NCBI GenBank assembly: GCA_021325195.1
Contig: JAJPHQ010000100.1
Coordinates: forward strand, 1 to 40,564
Reading direction: 5' to 3'
DNA from: Gammaproteobacteria bacterium
GTDB lineage: Bacteria; Pseudomonadota; Gammaproteobacteria; Xanthomonadales; Rhodanobacteraceae
DNA length: 40,564 bases
Shown: positions 27,401 through 34,798 of the stretch, piece by piece
How positions within the stretch are numbered: position 1 is the first letter of the stretch
Layout: every line of letters starts with the position of its first letter
Translations under genes and position numbers: made by a program
The notes under the pieces: model-generated
What the model was told of the DNA's origin: nothing
Database searches by the model: none
The model's input: only the letters and a program-made list of their open reading frames with translations

Positions 27401-27865
27401 GGTCGCGCTGCGCAACATCGCGGTGGTGATCCAGGAATGTTCGGCACCGGCGGGGAAGGCGTCGTCCCACACGAACACCAGTCCGAACACGGGCCACAGC
27501 CGCCACAGCACGGCCAGCGCCAGCACCAGCGCCACGCACAGCCCGAACGTCGCGATCAGCGACGGCGACTGCGAGAGCACCAGCAGCGGCCAGGCGATCA
27601 GCACGAACACCACCGCGGCGTAGATCGCCAGCAGGATCAGATGCGCCGGTCCGCGCCGCAGCAGGGTGCGCACGAAGCTTGGTTCGGAATCGAAGCCGAT
27701 CGCGTGACACACCGCGGCCATGCACAGCGTGCCCGCGATCAACAACGGCAGCAGCGCGAAGGGATGCGGCCCGAAGGCTGCGATCGCCACCGCGGCCAGC
27801 GACGGAAGGAAGCACAGCGACGATGACAGCAGCGGTGGCCGGCGGCGCGGCTTGGCGTTTGGCAT
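24428..27865 (-). CDS. Large ankyrin-repeat membrane protein
   Basis: A 1145-residue protein. The first 230 residues contain about six hydrophobic spans (LLSSSLCFLPSLAAVAIAAF, ILLAIYAAVVFVLIAWPLLV, LVLALAVLWRLWPVFGLVFV and others). A Pro/Ala/Glu-rich linker (about 240-290) leads to roughly twenty ankyrin repeats up to about residue 1120, with classic units such as GNTPLHHAALC, GRTALMHAAREGHVQIVATLIEAGANVN and GATPLHVALN. Ankyrin arrays bind other proteins; the partner is unknown. The start at 27865 (MPNAKPRRR) precedes a positively charged, then hydrophobic, segment; upstream ATGs at 27910 and 27988 are less likely. It overlaps kefC tail-to-tail. Confidence 0.88.
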   Translation of the reverse strand: MPNAKPRRRPPLLSSSLCFLPSLAAVAIAAFGPHPFALLPLLIAGTLCMAAVCHAIGFDSEPSFVRTLLRRGPAHLILLAIYAAVVFVLIAWPLLVLSQSPSLIATFGLCVALVLALAVLWRLWPVFGLVFVWDDAFPAGAEHSWITTAMLRSATFAGHLTRDHDVFFSHFLPGAMAQLAIVFGALVLAGAGAVLPDEMRTAALFLYAILWLPLCTLVVVNRTVRLVCGRRGGKRAEIMPDDTPPPAASPTPTRKAPAVPAAEQVEPAPESAPPEPPLPQATLDQGLLDAARHGDVATALQWLDRGADPDATPPAGARDQRSALVLAAELPDTRLLRALIAKGADVNRANAGLTALLAATRSCRNGRPETVMTLLANGADPGLADAEGNTPLHHAALCTEPTVAAILIDAQAPLEALNRHHATPLAMAAAAGNWPLLRFLLERGARPDAALPAAASVTDDDPEGVRILLRHRARVDAADALGRTALMHAAREGHVQIVATLIEAGANVNASDHYGTTALMEAARAGTAATLRLLAEAQPDVRATDKHGRDALTLACQSPRANPDCVRTLLALGADPLRRGGDGRSAVEQAVAAGRWDLVALLDPDAPLPASLAQAAQPEAGADTPAHLLDALRFGHWNVVSGFAERARSWPMSELAALFLDLSDLDDAGPRRWLLEHGLDPEARLDDGTRMFDAVLERLPVSLGAARQLLDAGAVPTGAGALARALSRLTMSPEAVPLALELLSRGADAFGADADGRTPLHHAACAALQPLLRELLARGADPNARDHRGATPLHVALNDEPSAALPLVRMLIAHGADPEAAAASGETPLGLALARGDHKLEFWLRWNGWPLPGRPLREDDLPAAAADADAVARLLELGMPVNSHDERGASALLRAAGSGHLRSVQRLLAAGADPGLTADSGASPLSAAVSGRHGEIVRTLVAGGARVDQRLAGDVTALMVAAALGLPDMVETLLECGAKPELADERGHTALHAAARFCFDSRDSLRCRRLLDALLDGHAPVDTVDAAQATPLLLLLGVHARPGRECDGTHLGALLPVLLDAGAALDHADVHGVTALHACAMHALFEPARVLMARGADREARDCMERTPADVARVLGYVDLAMELAPRVPSPAFTTASRQPVPHPE

Positions 27866-27895
27866 GGACGGCGCGGTCGTGGGAAACGGTGGCCC

Positions 27896-27913
27896 AGTAT
27901 AAGGATGCATCCT
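27896..27913 (-). promoter_or_regulatory. -10 box and 12-bp palindrome upstream of the ankyrin gene
   Basis: On the minus strand TATACT (27901-27896) lies about 31 nt before the ankyrin start codon. Immediately upstream of it is the perfect palindrome AGGATGCATCCT (27902-27913), placed in the spacer where a repressor would block the polymerase. No good -35 is seen at 17 bp, so an activator or another sigma factor may be used. Confidence 0.4.
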
Positions 27914-28234
27914 GCGGACAAGGTGAACCGCTTGCACGTGCGCGGCGGCTTGCCGTGCGAGACACGCGGACATCGGCGCATGGCGCACGCGTGGATGACG
28001 CGTGAGGTTCGCGCAGGTTCGTCATCGCGCCGATCATCGGCAACACAGCGGCAAGGCATCGCCACGCGCACGTCGGCATCCGGGCAACGCAGGGGCAGCC
28101 TGCACCGATGTTCCAGCGGTGCGCGGCGTGGCCGATCGATGATGCGGATCAAGTTCCGGCCGGCGCCGGGAAGGGAAAATGCGGACCGCCGCGCGGCACG
28201 GCGCATCGGTTCGCCTCGCCGTGCGGCTTTGCAC

Positions 28235-28264
28235 TTGCGCCGATCGGGCGGCGGATGCGATAGT
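28235..28264 (+). promoter_or_regulatory. Sigma70-like promoter of fadL
   Basis: TTGCGC (28235-28240) and GATAGT (28259-28264) are separated by 18 bp. The expected start point falls at the edge of the palindrome at 28277-28294. Confidence 0.4.
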
Positions 28265-28276
28265 CGCACCGCACGA

Positions 28277-28294
28277 TTCATACAAACGTATGAA
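28277..28294 (+). promoter_or_regulatory. Operator-like palindrome upstream of fadL
   Basis: TTCATAC-AAAC-GTATGAA, a perfect 7-bp inverted repeat with a 4-bp centre, about 13 bp after the -10 box and 90 bp before the fadL ATG. Size and symmetry fit a TetR-family repressor site; acyl-CoA-responsive TetR repressors (FadR/PsrA class) commonly control fatty-acid uptake genes. The regulator itself is not in the window. Confidence 0.55.
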
Positions 28295-28383
28295 CGATCG
28301 GGATAACCGCGCGGGGCCTGAAACGGCGGGCGTTTCCGGTTTCACGGGCGGCCATGCATACCACCTCGACGGGAGAGTCACCG

Positions 28384-29742
28384 ATGAGCACGAATCCGAA
28401 GTCCAGACTGCGCTTGGGCGGCTTGGCGCTGGCCGCTCTGAGCCTTGCCGTGACAGGCGCGCTGGTCAGCCCTCCCGCGAGCGCGTCCGGGTTCCAGATC
28501 AGCGAGAACACCGCCAAGGCGCTGGGCCGCGCCTATGCCGGCCGCGAAGCCGCCGCGGACGACCCGTCGGTGGTCGTCAACAATCCGGCCGCGATGGCGT
28601 GGCTGGAAGGCTATCAACTGGAAGTGGTCGCCACCGCGATCGACGTCAACACCCGTTTCCACGGCAGCGGCACCGACGCGATCGGCATGCCGCTGTCGGG
28701 CGGCAACGGCGGCAACGGTGGCGACGTCAACGGCGTGCCGGCGATCTTCTTCGTGATGCCGATCGGCGACGCATGGCGGATCGGCTTCGGCCTGGATGCG
28801 CCGTTCGGCCTCAAGACCGACTACGACGCCGGCTGGATGGGTCGCTATCAGGCGCTGAAGTCCTCGGTGAAGTCGATGGACTTCACCGGCTCGGTGTCGT
28901 GGAAGCTCAACCCGCAGTTCTCGGTCGGCGCCTCGATCATCGCGCAGAAGACCACGGTCGATCTCAGCAACGCGGTGGACTTCGGCGCGATCCTGGCCGC
29001 ACCGCCGTTCGGGCTCGCGCCCACCTTCCTGCCGCAGTCCGCCGACGGCACCGCGCGCATCCGCGGCGACAACTGGAAGTGGGGCTGGCAACTGGGCGCG
29101 ACATGGAAGCCGACGCCGCAGGACACCATCGCGGTCGATTACCACTCCAAGATCAACCACCACATCAACGGCAACGCGTACTTCACGGTGCCTCAGAGCG
29201 TGCAGTTCGTGTTCAGCCAGACCGGCCTGCCGCTGTTCCAGGACACCGGCGCGCACGGCGCCTTCGCGACGCCCGCGATCGCCTCGGTGAGCTACTGGCA
29301 CCAGACCCAGGGTCCGGTGAGCTGGGGCCTGGAGCTGGGCTGGACGGGCTGGAGTTCGTTCAAGTCGCTGGCGGTGACCTACGACAATCCGGCGCAGCCG
29401 CCGACCAACATCCCCTACAACTGGCGCAATACGCTGTTCGGCTCGGTAGGCATGGACTACAAGGTCAACGACCAGTGGACGCTGCGCGGCGGCCTCGCCT
29501 TCGACCAGACGCCGACCCGCGACAGCACCCGTGATCCGCGCATTCCGGACGGCGCGCGCCGCTGGATCGCGCTGGGCGCCGGCTGGACGCCGATGCAGAA
29601 CGTCGAGTTCGACATCGGCTACGCGCACCTGTTCGTCGATGACGGCAACGTCAACGACGTTTCGGCCACCGGCGACCACCTGGTCGGCAGCTTCAAGAAC
29701 AGCGGCAACCTGCTGGGCATCCAGGGCACGTTCAAGTTCTGA
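28384..29742 (+). CDS. fadL: FadL-family outer-membrane long-chain fatty acid transporter
   Basis: A 452-residue beta-barrel. A signal peptide of about 33 residues (SLAVTGALVSPPASA) ends at ASA-SGFQ; the mature N-terminus SGFQISENTAKALGRAYAGREAAADDPSVVVNNPAAM is the FadL hatch with the NPA motif (split here). The protein ends in Phe (GTFKF), the outer-membrane C-terminal signal. It carries long-chain fatty acids or other hydrophobic compounds across the outer membrane. GGGAG lies before the ATG at 28384. A TetR-type palindrome upstream and a terminator downstream make it a single-gene unit. Confidence 0.93.
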   Translation: MSTNPKSRLRLGGLALAALSLAVTGALVSPPASASGFQISENTAKALGRAYAGREAAADDPSVVVNNPAAMAWLEGYQLEVVATAIDVNTRFHGSGTDAIGMPLSGGNGGNGGDVNGVPAIFFVMPIGDAWRIGFGLDAPFGLKTDYDAGWMGRYQALKSSVKSMDFTGSVSWKLNPQFSVGASIIAQKTTVDLSNAVDFGAILAAPPFGLAPTFLPQSADGTARIRGDNWKWGWQLGATWKPTPQDTIAVDYHSKINHHINGNAYFTVPQSVQFVFSQTGLPLFQDTGAHGAFATPAIASVSYWHQTQGPVSWGLELGWTGWSSFKSLAVTYDNPAQPPTNIPYNWRNTLFGSVGMDYKVNDQWTLRGGLAFDQTPTRDSTRDPRIPDGARRWIALGAGWTPMQNVEFDIGYAHLFVDDGNVNDVSATGDHLVGSFKNSGNLLGIQGTFKF

Positions 29743-29763
29743 ATCGCCGCGGTTGCGTGGAAC

Positions 29764-29800
29764 ACGAAAACCCCCGCCGTTCGCGACGGGGGTTTTTCGT
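29764..29800. terminator. Bidirectional rho-independent terminator fadL / putA
   Basis: A long stem of ACGAAAACCCCCGCCG paired with CGACGGGGGTTTTTCGT around a TT-CG turn, with an A-run on the left and a T-run on the right. It can end fadL on the plus strand and putA on the minus strand. Confidence 0.85.
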
Positions 29801-29849
29801 GCCGGAATGCGCAAGTGCAGTACGGCGTGCGCGGCAGAACCCGTGCGGG

Positions 29850-32800
29850 TCAGTCCTGCAACGTCAGCAGCGAGGCATTGCCGCCGGCGGCGGTGGTGTT
29901 GACGGTGAAGCTGCGCTCGACCGCGAAACGGAGGAGGTAATGCGGGCCGCCGGCCTTGGGCCCGGTGCCGGAGAGGCCCTCGCCGCCGAACGGCTGCACG
30001 CCCACCACCGCGCCGATCTGGTTGCGGTTGACGTAGGTGTTGCCGACCCGTGCGCGCTGGCGGATGTATTCCACGGTGGCGTCGACCCGGCTGTGGATGC
30101 CCAGGGTCAGGCCGTAACCGGTGGCGTTGACCTGATCGATCACCCGGTCGAGTTCGCTGGCCTTCCAGCGCACCACGTGCAGGATCGGGCCGAACACCTC
30201 GCGCTGCAGTTGCGCGAGCGAGGCGATCTCGTAGGCGCGCGGCGCGAAGAAGGTGCCGTGCGCGCAGCCCTCGTCCAGCTTCACTTCGCGGATCAGTCTG
30301 GCCTCGCGCGACATCCGCCCGGCGTGGCTTTGCAGCATCTTCAGCGCGTCGTCGTCGATCACCGGGCCGACGTCGGTGGACAGCAGGCCCGGATCGCCGA
30401 CTTTCAGCTCGTCCATCGCGCCGGCCAGCATCGCGATCACCTTGTCGGCGATGTCTTCCTGCACGTACAGCACGCGCGCGGCCGAGCAGCGCTGGCCGGC
30501 GGAATCGAACGCGGAAGTCACCACGTCCTTGATCAACTGTTCCGGCAGCGCGGACGAATCGGCGATCAGCGCGTTCTGGCCGCCGGTCTCGGCGATCAGC
30601 GCCGCGATCGGTGCGTTGCGCGCGGCGAGGCTGCGGTTGATCGCCCACGCGGTTTCGGTGGAACCGGTGAAGGCCACCCCCGCCACGCGCAGGTCCTTCG
30701 TCAGCGCGGCGCCCACCACGGCACCGTCGCCCGGCACGAACTGCAGCACCTCTTGCGGCACGCCGGCCTCGTGCAGCAGTTTCGCCATCGCGCAGCCGAT
30801 CAGCGTGGTCTGTTCGGCGGGCTTGGCGATCACCGCGTTGCCCGCAGCCAGCGCCGCGGTGATCTGGCCCGTGAAGATCGCCAGCGGGAAATTCCACGGG
30901 CTGATGCACACGAACACGCCGCGCCCGCCCAGGAACAGCTGGTTGCTTTCGCCGGTCGGCCCCGGCAGCGTTTCCGGATGCGCGAACAGCCGCCGCGCCA
31001 TCGTGGCGTAGTAGCGGCAGAAGTCGGCGGCCTCGCGCACTTCGCTGATCGCGGACGGGAGGGTCTTGCCCGCCTCGCGCACGCACATCGCGACGAATTC
31101 GCCGCGCCGCGATTCCAGCAGATCGGCCGCGCGCTCCAGGATCGCCGCGCGCCGTTCGGCGGGTTCGCGATCCCATCCGGGATGCGCGGCCACCGCGTTG
31201 GCCAGCGCACGCTGCACGGCCGCTTCGTCGGCCGCGCGGGTTTCACCCACCGCCCGGCGGCGATCGGCTGGATCGGTGACGGGCACGGCAGGCGTTGACG
31301 TCTGCGCGCCGGGCACCAGCGGTTCGGCGCGCCACGGCGGCCGCGCCGCGTTGACGGCCTGCGCCAGAGCCTTCAGTTCGTCGTCGTTGGCAAGGTTCAC
31401 GCCCATGGAATTCTTCCTGAGTGCCCCGTACAGATCGACCGGCAGGGGAATGCGCGGATGTCCGAGACATCCGTCGTGTGCAATGCCGAACGCGCGCACC
31501 GCGGCGCAGGGATCGACGACCAGGTCGCGCACCGGGATCGACTCGTCGCTGATCCGGTTGACGAAGCTGGTGTTGGCGCCGTTTTCCAGCAGGCGGCGGA
31601 CCAGGTACGGCAGCAGGTCCTCGTGGCTGCCGACCGGCGCGTACACCCGGCAGGGCACGTTCCATCTGTCCGGACCGATCACTTCGGCGTAGAGGTCGGT
31701 GCCCATGCCGTGCAATCTTTGAAACTCGAACGGACGGCCGGCCGCGAGATGATGGATCGCGGCGATGGTGTGCGCGTTGTGCGTCGCGAATTGCGGATAG
31801 ACCAGGTCCGCACCCGCGGCCAGCAGTTTTTTCGCGCAGGCAAGATACGACACGTCGGTGTTGGGCTTGCGGGTGAACACCGGATAGCCGGCCAGCCCCG
31901 CCTCCTGCGCGCGCTTGATTTCGGAATCCCAGTACGCGCCCTTGACCAGCCGCACGCACCAGCGGCGCCTCGCCTGCCGCGCGGTCTCGACCAGCCAGTC
32001 GATCCCGAACGGCGCGCGTTTCTGGTAGGCCTGCACCGCCAGCCCGAAGCCGTTCCAGCCTGCCAGCGCGCGCGCGCCGAACACCGCCCCGATCACGTCC
32101 AGCGACAGCTCCAGCCGATCGGCTTCCTCGGCGTCGATGGTCATGCCGATGCCGTGCCGCATCGCGAGTTCCGCCAGTTCCAGCACCATCGCGGTGAGCT
32201 CGACGTGCACGCGCTCGCGTTTGGCGACCTCGTAGCGCGGATGCAGCGCGGACAGCTTCACCGAGATCGACGGCGCGTCCAGCACGTCGCCGAACGGGCC
32301 GCGCGCGCCCAGCGCCGCGATCGCGTCGCGGTAGGCGTCGAAGTAGCGTCGCGCGTCGGGCCGGGTCAGCGCGGCCTCGCCCAGCATGTCGTAGGAATAG
32401 CGGTAGTTCGCGTTGTCGCCTTTCGCGGAACGGTCCAGCGCCTCGCCGATGGTCCGGCCCATCACGAACTGGTGGCCCATGATCCGCATCGCCTGCCGCA
32501 CCGCGAGCCGGATCACCGGCTCGCCGGCGCGCGCGATCAGGCGCCGCAACGCACCGCTGGCGTCGCGGCGGGTGCTCTCGGCCAGATTCACCAGGTGCCC
32601 GGTCAGCATCCGGCCCCAGGTCGAGGCGTTGACGAACAGCGAATCGCTCGCGCCGAGGTGTCTTTTCCAGTCCGCCTCGCCCAGCTTGTCGCGGATCAGC
32701 TTGTCGGCGGTGGCACGGTCCGGGATGCGCAGCAGCGCCTCGGCCACGCACATCAGCAGCACGCCTTCTTCCGAAGAAAGGTCGTACTGGCGCATGAAGG

Positions 32801-33014
32801 ATTCCACCGCGCTCTGGTCGGCGCTGCGCGCGCGCACGCGTTCCACCAGCGCGCCGGCTTGCGCCTGCACCGTTTCGCTTTCGGCCGGCGGCAGGGCCGC
32901 CTGCGCCAGCAGGGATTCGATGGCGGCGGTCTCTTCGATGCTCCACGCCGCGGTGATGCGTTGACGCGACGGCCCGGGCGGCGCGGGCAGTTCGGGTGAC
33001 AGGATGTCGGGCAT
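29850..33014 (-). CDS. putA: Bifunctional proline dehydrogenase / L-glutamate-5-semialdehyde dehydrogenase PutA
   Basis: A 1054-residue PutA that oxidises proline to P5C (FAD) and then to glutamate (NAD), with channelling between sites. The PRODH barrel spans about 85-480 (DAEEADRLELSLDVI, LVKGAYWDSEIK, FATHNAHTI). The ALDH half spans about 530-1015, with the NAD fold PWNFPLAIFTGQ, catalytic Glu in ETGGQNALI and catalytic Cys843 in SAGQRCSAARV. There is no N-terminal ribbon-helix-helix, so it cannot repress its own gene as E. coli PutA does; it is the minimal type. A promoter lies just upstream on the minus strand. Confidence 0.96.
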   Translation of the reverse strand: MPDILSPELPAPPGPSRQRITAAWSIEETAAIESLLAQAALPPAESETVQAQAGALVERVRARSADQSAVESFMRQYDLSSEEGVLLMCVAEALLRIPDRATADKLIRDKLGEADWKRHLGASDSLFVNASTWGRMLTGHLVNLAESTRRDASGALRRLIARAGEPVIRLAVRQAMRIMGHQFVMGRTIGEALDRSAKGDNANYRYSYDMLGEAALTRPDARRYFDAYRDAIAALGARGPFGDVLDAPSISVKLSALHPRYEVAKRERVHVELTAMVLELAELAMRHGIGMTIDAEEADRLELSLDVIGAVFGARALAGWNGFGLAVQAYQKRAPFGIDWLVETARQARRRWCVRLVKGAYWDSEIKRAQEAGLAGYPVFTRKPNTDVSYLACAKKLLAAGADLVYPQFATHNAHTIAAIHHLAAGRPFEFQRLHGMGTDLYAEVIGPDRWNVPCRVYAPVGSHEDLLPYLVRRLLENGANTSFVNRISDESIPVRDLVVDPCAAVRAFGIAHDGCLGHPRIPLPVDLYGALRKNSMGVNLANDDELKALAQAVNAARPPWRAEPLVPGAQTSTPAVPVTDPADRRRAVGETRAADEAAVQRALANAVAAHPGWDREPAERRAAILERAADLLESRRGEFVAMCVREAGKTLPSAISEVREAADFCRYYATMARRLFAHPETLPGPTGESNQLFLGGRGVFVCISPWNFPLAIFTGQITAALAAGNAVIAKPAEQTTLIGCAMAKLLHEAGVPQEVLQFVPGDGAVVGAALTKDLRVAGVAFTGSTETAWAINRSLAARNAPIAALIAETGGQNALIADSSALPEQLIKDVVTSAFDSAGQRCSAARVLYVQEDIADKVIAMLAGAMDELKVGDPGLLSTDVGPVIDDDALKMLQSHAGRMSREARLIREVKLDEGCAHGTFFAPRAYEIASLAQLQREVFGPILHVVRWKASELDRVIDQVNATGYGLTLGIHSRVDATVEYIRQRARVGNTYVNRNQIGAVVGVQPFGGEGLSGTGPKAGGPHYLLRFAVERSFTVNTTAAGGNASLLTLQD

Positions 33015-33043
33015 CGACGAGGCGAGACGCGGGGTGACCGGCC

Positions 33044-33072
33044 ATTGTAAGGTCTGCGCGAAATCGCGCCAA
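33044..33072 (-). promoter_or_regulatory. Sigma70-like promoter of putA
   Basis: On the minus strand TTGGCG (33072-33067) and TACAAT (33049-33044) are exactly 17 bp apart, about 30 nt before the putA ATG. The spacer contains the inverted repeat GCGCGA-AA-TCGCGC (33056-33069), a possible site for a proline-responsive regulator, since PutA itself lacks a DNA-binding domain. Confidence 0.6.
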
Positions 33073-33122
33073 TGATCATCGTCGGGTGCGGGAGGCCGGT
33101 CGGCACCTGCCGCGGCTTTGCC

Positions 33123-33151
33123 TTGCCCGTGCCCTCAGCGGGCCGTATGAT
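33123..33151 (+). promoter_or_regulatory. Sigma70-like promoter of the DUF2244-cox operon
   Basis: TTGCCC (33123-33128) and TATGAT (33146-33151) with a 17-bp spacer. The predicted start point, about 33158, leaves a 22-nt leader before the ATG at 33180, which helps to choose that start over 33165. Confidence 0.6.
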
Positions 33152-33179
33152 CTAGCGGTTTGCAATGCGGCGGATATCG

Positions 33180-33674
33180 ATGATCACGCGCATGCCGGCG
33201 ACCGCCGATTCCGGTCAGGTCACGCTGCTGCTGGCCCCCAACCGGGCGCTCAGCCGGCGTGCACTGCACCGGCTGATCTGGGAGCTGGGTCTGGGGGCGT
33301 TCGTGGTGGCGATGCTGGCGGCGTGGCAGGGCAACGTGTTCGCGCCGCTGTTCGCGCTGATCGAGGTGCCGTGTTTCGCGCTGGCGCTGGGACTGGCGTG
33401 GCGCGCAGGCGAGCGCAGGGAGCGCATCACGCTCGATGGGGATGCGGTCCGCATCGAGCAGGTTCCGCCGCGCGGTGCGGCGGCCGCCAGCGCGTTTCCG
33501 GCTGCGTGGGTGAAGGTGCAGGTGCGGGAGGGCGGCGGCCATCGCCACGTGATGCTGGTGGCGCAGGGCCGCGAACAGGAAATCGGGGCCTGCCTCGGCG
33601 ATCAGGAACGGATGCAGCTGTCGCGTTGGTTGCGCACATGGCTGTCCGGCCGCAGCGGATGGCGCGGAGATTGA
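33180..33674 (+). CDS. DUF2244 membrane protein, cox-operon leader
   Basis: A 164-residue DUF2244 protein with two adjacent membrane spans (about 30-50 and 52-72, LGAFVVAMLAAWQGNVFAPLFALIEVP in pieces) and a soluble C-terminal part (ERRERITLDGDAVRIEQVP, MQLSRWLRTWL). The family is regularly found ahead of coxB in proteobacteria, which suggests a role in oxidase assembly or regulation; no mechanism is known. The start at 33180 is preferred because of GGCGGA upstream and the promoter position; ATG 33165 is an alternative. coxB follows after 22 nt. Confidence 0.82.
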   Translation: MITRMPATADSGQVTLLLAPNRALSRRALHRLIWELGLGAFVVAMLAAWQGNVFAPLFALIEVPCFALALGLAWRAGERRERITLDGDAVRIEQVPPRGAAAASAFPAAWVKVQVREGGGHRHVMLVAQGREQEIGACLGDQERMQLSRWLRTWLSGRSGWRGD

Positions 33675-33696
33675 GCAGACATTCATTCGGGATGCG

Positions 33697-34623
33697 ATGA
33701 CGATGAGTTCGAGCGACATCATGCGGCGGGCCCTGGCGGGAACGGCCGCGCTGGCGGGAGGGCTGGCGTCGATGGCCGCCGCGGCGGATCCGGTGCCCTG
33801 GCAGATGAACCTCGAACCCGGTGTCACGCCGGTCTCGCACGAGATCTACAAGCTGCACATGGCGGCGCTGTGGGTGTGCGTGGTGATCGGCATCATCGTG
33901 TTCGGCACCATGATCATCGCGATGGTGCGGTTCCGCAAATCGAGGGGCGCGGTGCCGGCCACCTGGAGCCACAATACCCTGCTGGAATTCTGCTGGACGC
34001 TGGTGCCGGTGCTGATCCTGATCGGGCTGGCCTGGCCCGCCACCAACATCCTGCGCAACATGTACGACTCCACCGGCGCGGAGATGACCGTCAAGGTCAC
34101 CGGCTACCAGTGGCAGTGGCGCTACGACTACGTGAGCTACGAGGGCAAGCCGATCGACAAGGTCGGCTTCTATTCGCGGCTGGGCTGGGACAGCAATGCC
34201 GCGCGCCAGCTCGGCTCCGGGATCGATCCGTTCAGTCTGGTCGCGAAGGACGGCTTCCACGATTACCTGCTCGACGTGACCAGTCCGCTGGTGATTCCGG
34301 CCGGGGTCAAGGTGCGCTTCCTAGTCACCGGCGGCGACGTGATCCACGGCTTCTGGGTGCCGTCGTTCGGCATGAAGAAGGACGCGATTCCCGGGATCAT
34401 CAACGACACCTGGGCCAAGGTCGATCAGCCGGGCGTGTACCGCGGCCAGTGCTACGTGCTGTGCGGCCAGGACCACGGCTTCATGCCGATCGTGGTCAAG
34501 GTGGTGCCCAGGGCCGAGTTCCAGCAGTGGCTGGCGGCGCAGGAATCGGCGGCGAAGCTGGATGAGGCCGCGCGCACCGCGGCAGCTGGTGCACCCGCCA
34601 CGCCGTCCGTCGCCGTGAAGTAA
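33697..34623 (+). CDS. coxB: Cytochrome c oxidase subunit II
   Basis: A 308-residue subunit II with signal sequence (about 1-30), two transmembrane hairpin helices (about 55-80 and 93-117) and a periplasmic cupredoxin. CuA ligands are present: His217, Cys252, Cys256, His260 and Met263 (CYVLCGQDHGFM). The aromatic patch GYQWQWRYDY for electron transfer is intact. The usual C-x-E-x-C is C-x-V-x-C here, so the Glu that binds the interface Mg is missing (Val254). There is no fused cytochrome c domain. It lies 22 nt after DUF2244; 175 bp with repeat copy A separate it from coxA. Confidence 0.95.
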   Translation: MTMSSSDIMRRALAGTAALAGGLASMAAAADPVPWQMNLEPGVTPVSHEIYKLHMAALWVCVVIGIIVFGTMIIAMVRFRKSRGAVPATWSHNTLLEFCWTLVPVLILIGLAWPATNILRNMYDSTGAEMTVKVTGYQWQWRYDYVSYEGKPIDKVGFYSRLGWDSNAARQLGSGIDPFSLVAKDGFHDYLLDVTSPLVIPAGVKVRFLVTGGDVIHGFWVPSFGMKKDAIPGIINDTWAKVDQPGVYRGQCYVLCGQDHGFMPIVVKVVPRAEFQQWLAAQESAAKLDEAARTAAAGAPATPSVAVK

Positions 34624-34673
34624 AAAATACCTGTCGCGTCGGCCGGTTACGTCAACGCGCAGAAAACGTGCAT

Positions 34674-34777
34674 TTGTGAAAAGTGCGACCATGGACGGTC
34701 GCTTCCAGATGCAAGGAAAGCACAAGTTCCGAAAGTTTGGATGTCCGTTTTTTGATGCCGCGATCAGGGACGATCGC
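34674..34777 (+). repeat. Dispersed ~100-nt two-hairpin element, copy A (coxA leader)
   Basis: Starts TTGTGAAAAGT. Hairpin 1 is GCGACC-ATGGAC-GGTCGC (34685-34702) and hairpin 2 is GCGATC-AGGGAC-GATCGC (34760-34777). Both loops contain ANGGA (ATGGA, AGGGA), the CsrA/RsmA recognition sequence in its preferred place in a six-base loop. Hairpin 2 ends about 8 nt before the coxA Shine-Dalgarno AAAGGT. An inverted copy stands after coxA and a direct copy at 2084-2184. Confidence 0.7.
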
Positions 34778-34798
34778 ACAAACAAAAGGTTTGATCTC

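Larger units (their letters stand above)
27866..28383. other. Divergent intergenic region ankyrin gene / fadL
   Basis: A 518-bp stretch with no convincing ORF. It holds a -10 box and palindrome for the ankyrin gene (27896-27913) and a promoter with an operator-like palindrome for fadL (28235-28294). ACGCGT-GGATG-ACGCGT at about 27987-28003 is another short inverted repeat. The middle 200 bp show nothing I can name. Confidence 0.5.

Noticed and set aside
28378-31176. A 932-codon open frame on the minus strand across fadL and the putA end
   Set aside because: It runs antisense to fadL and then out of frame through putA; both real genes are clear.
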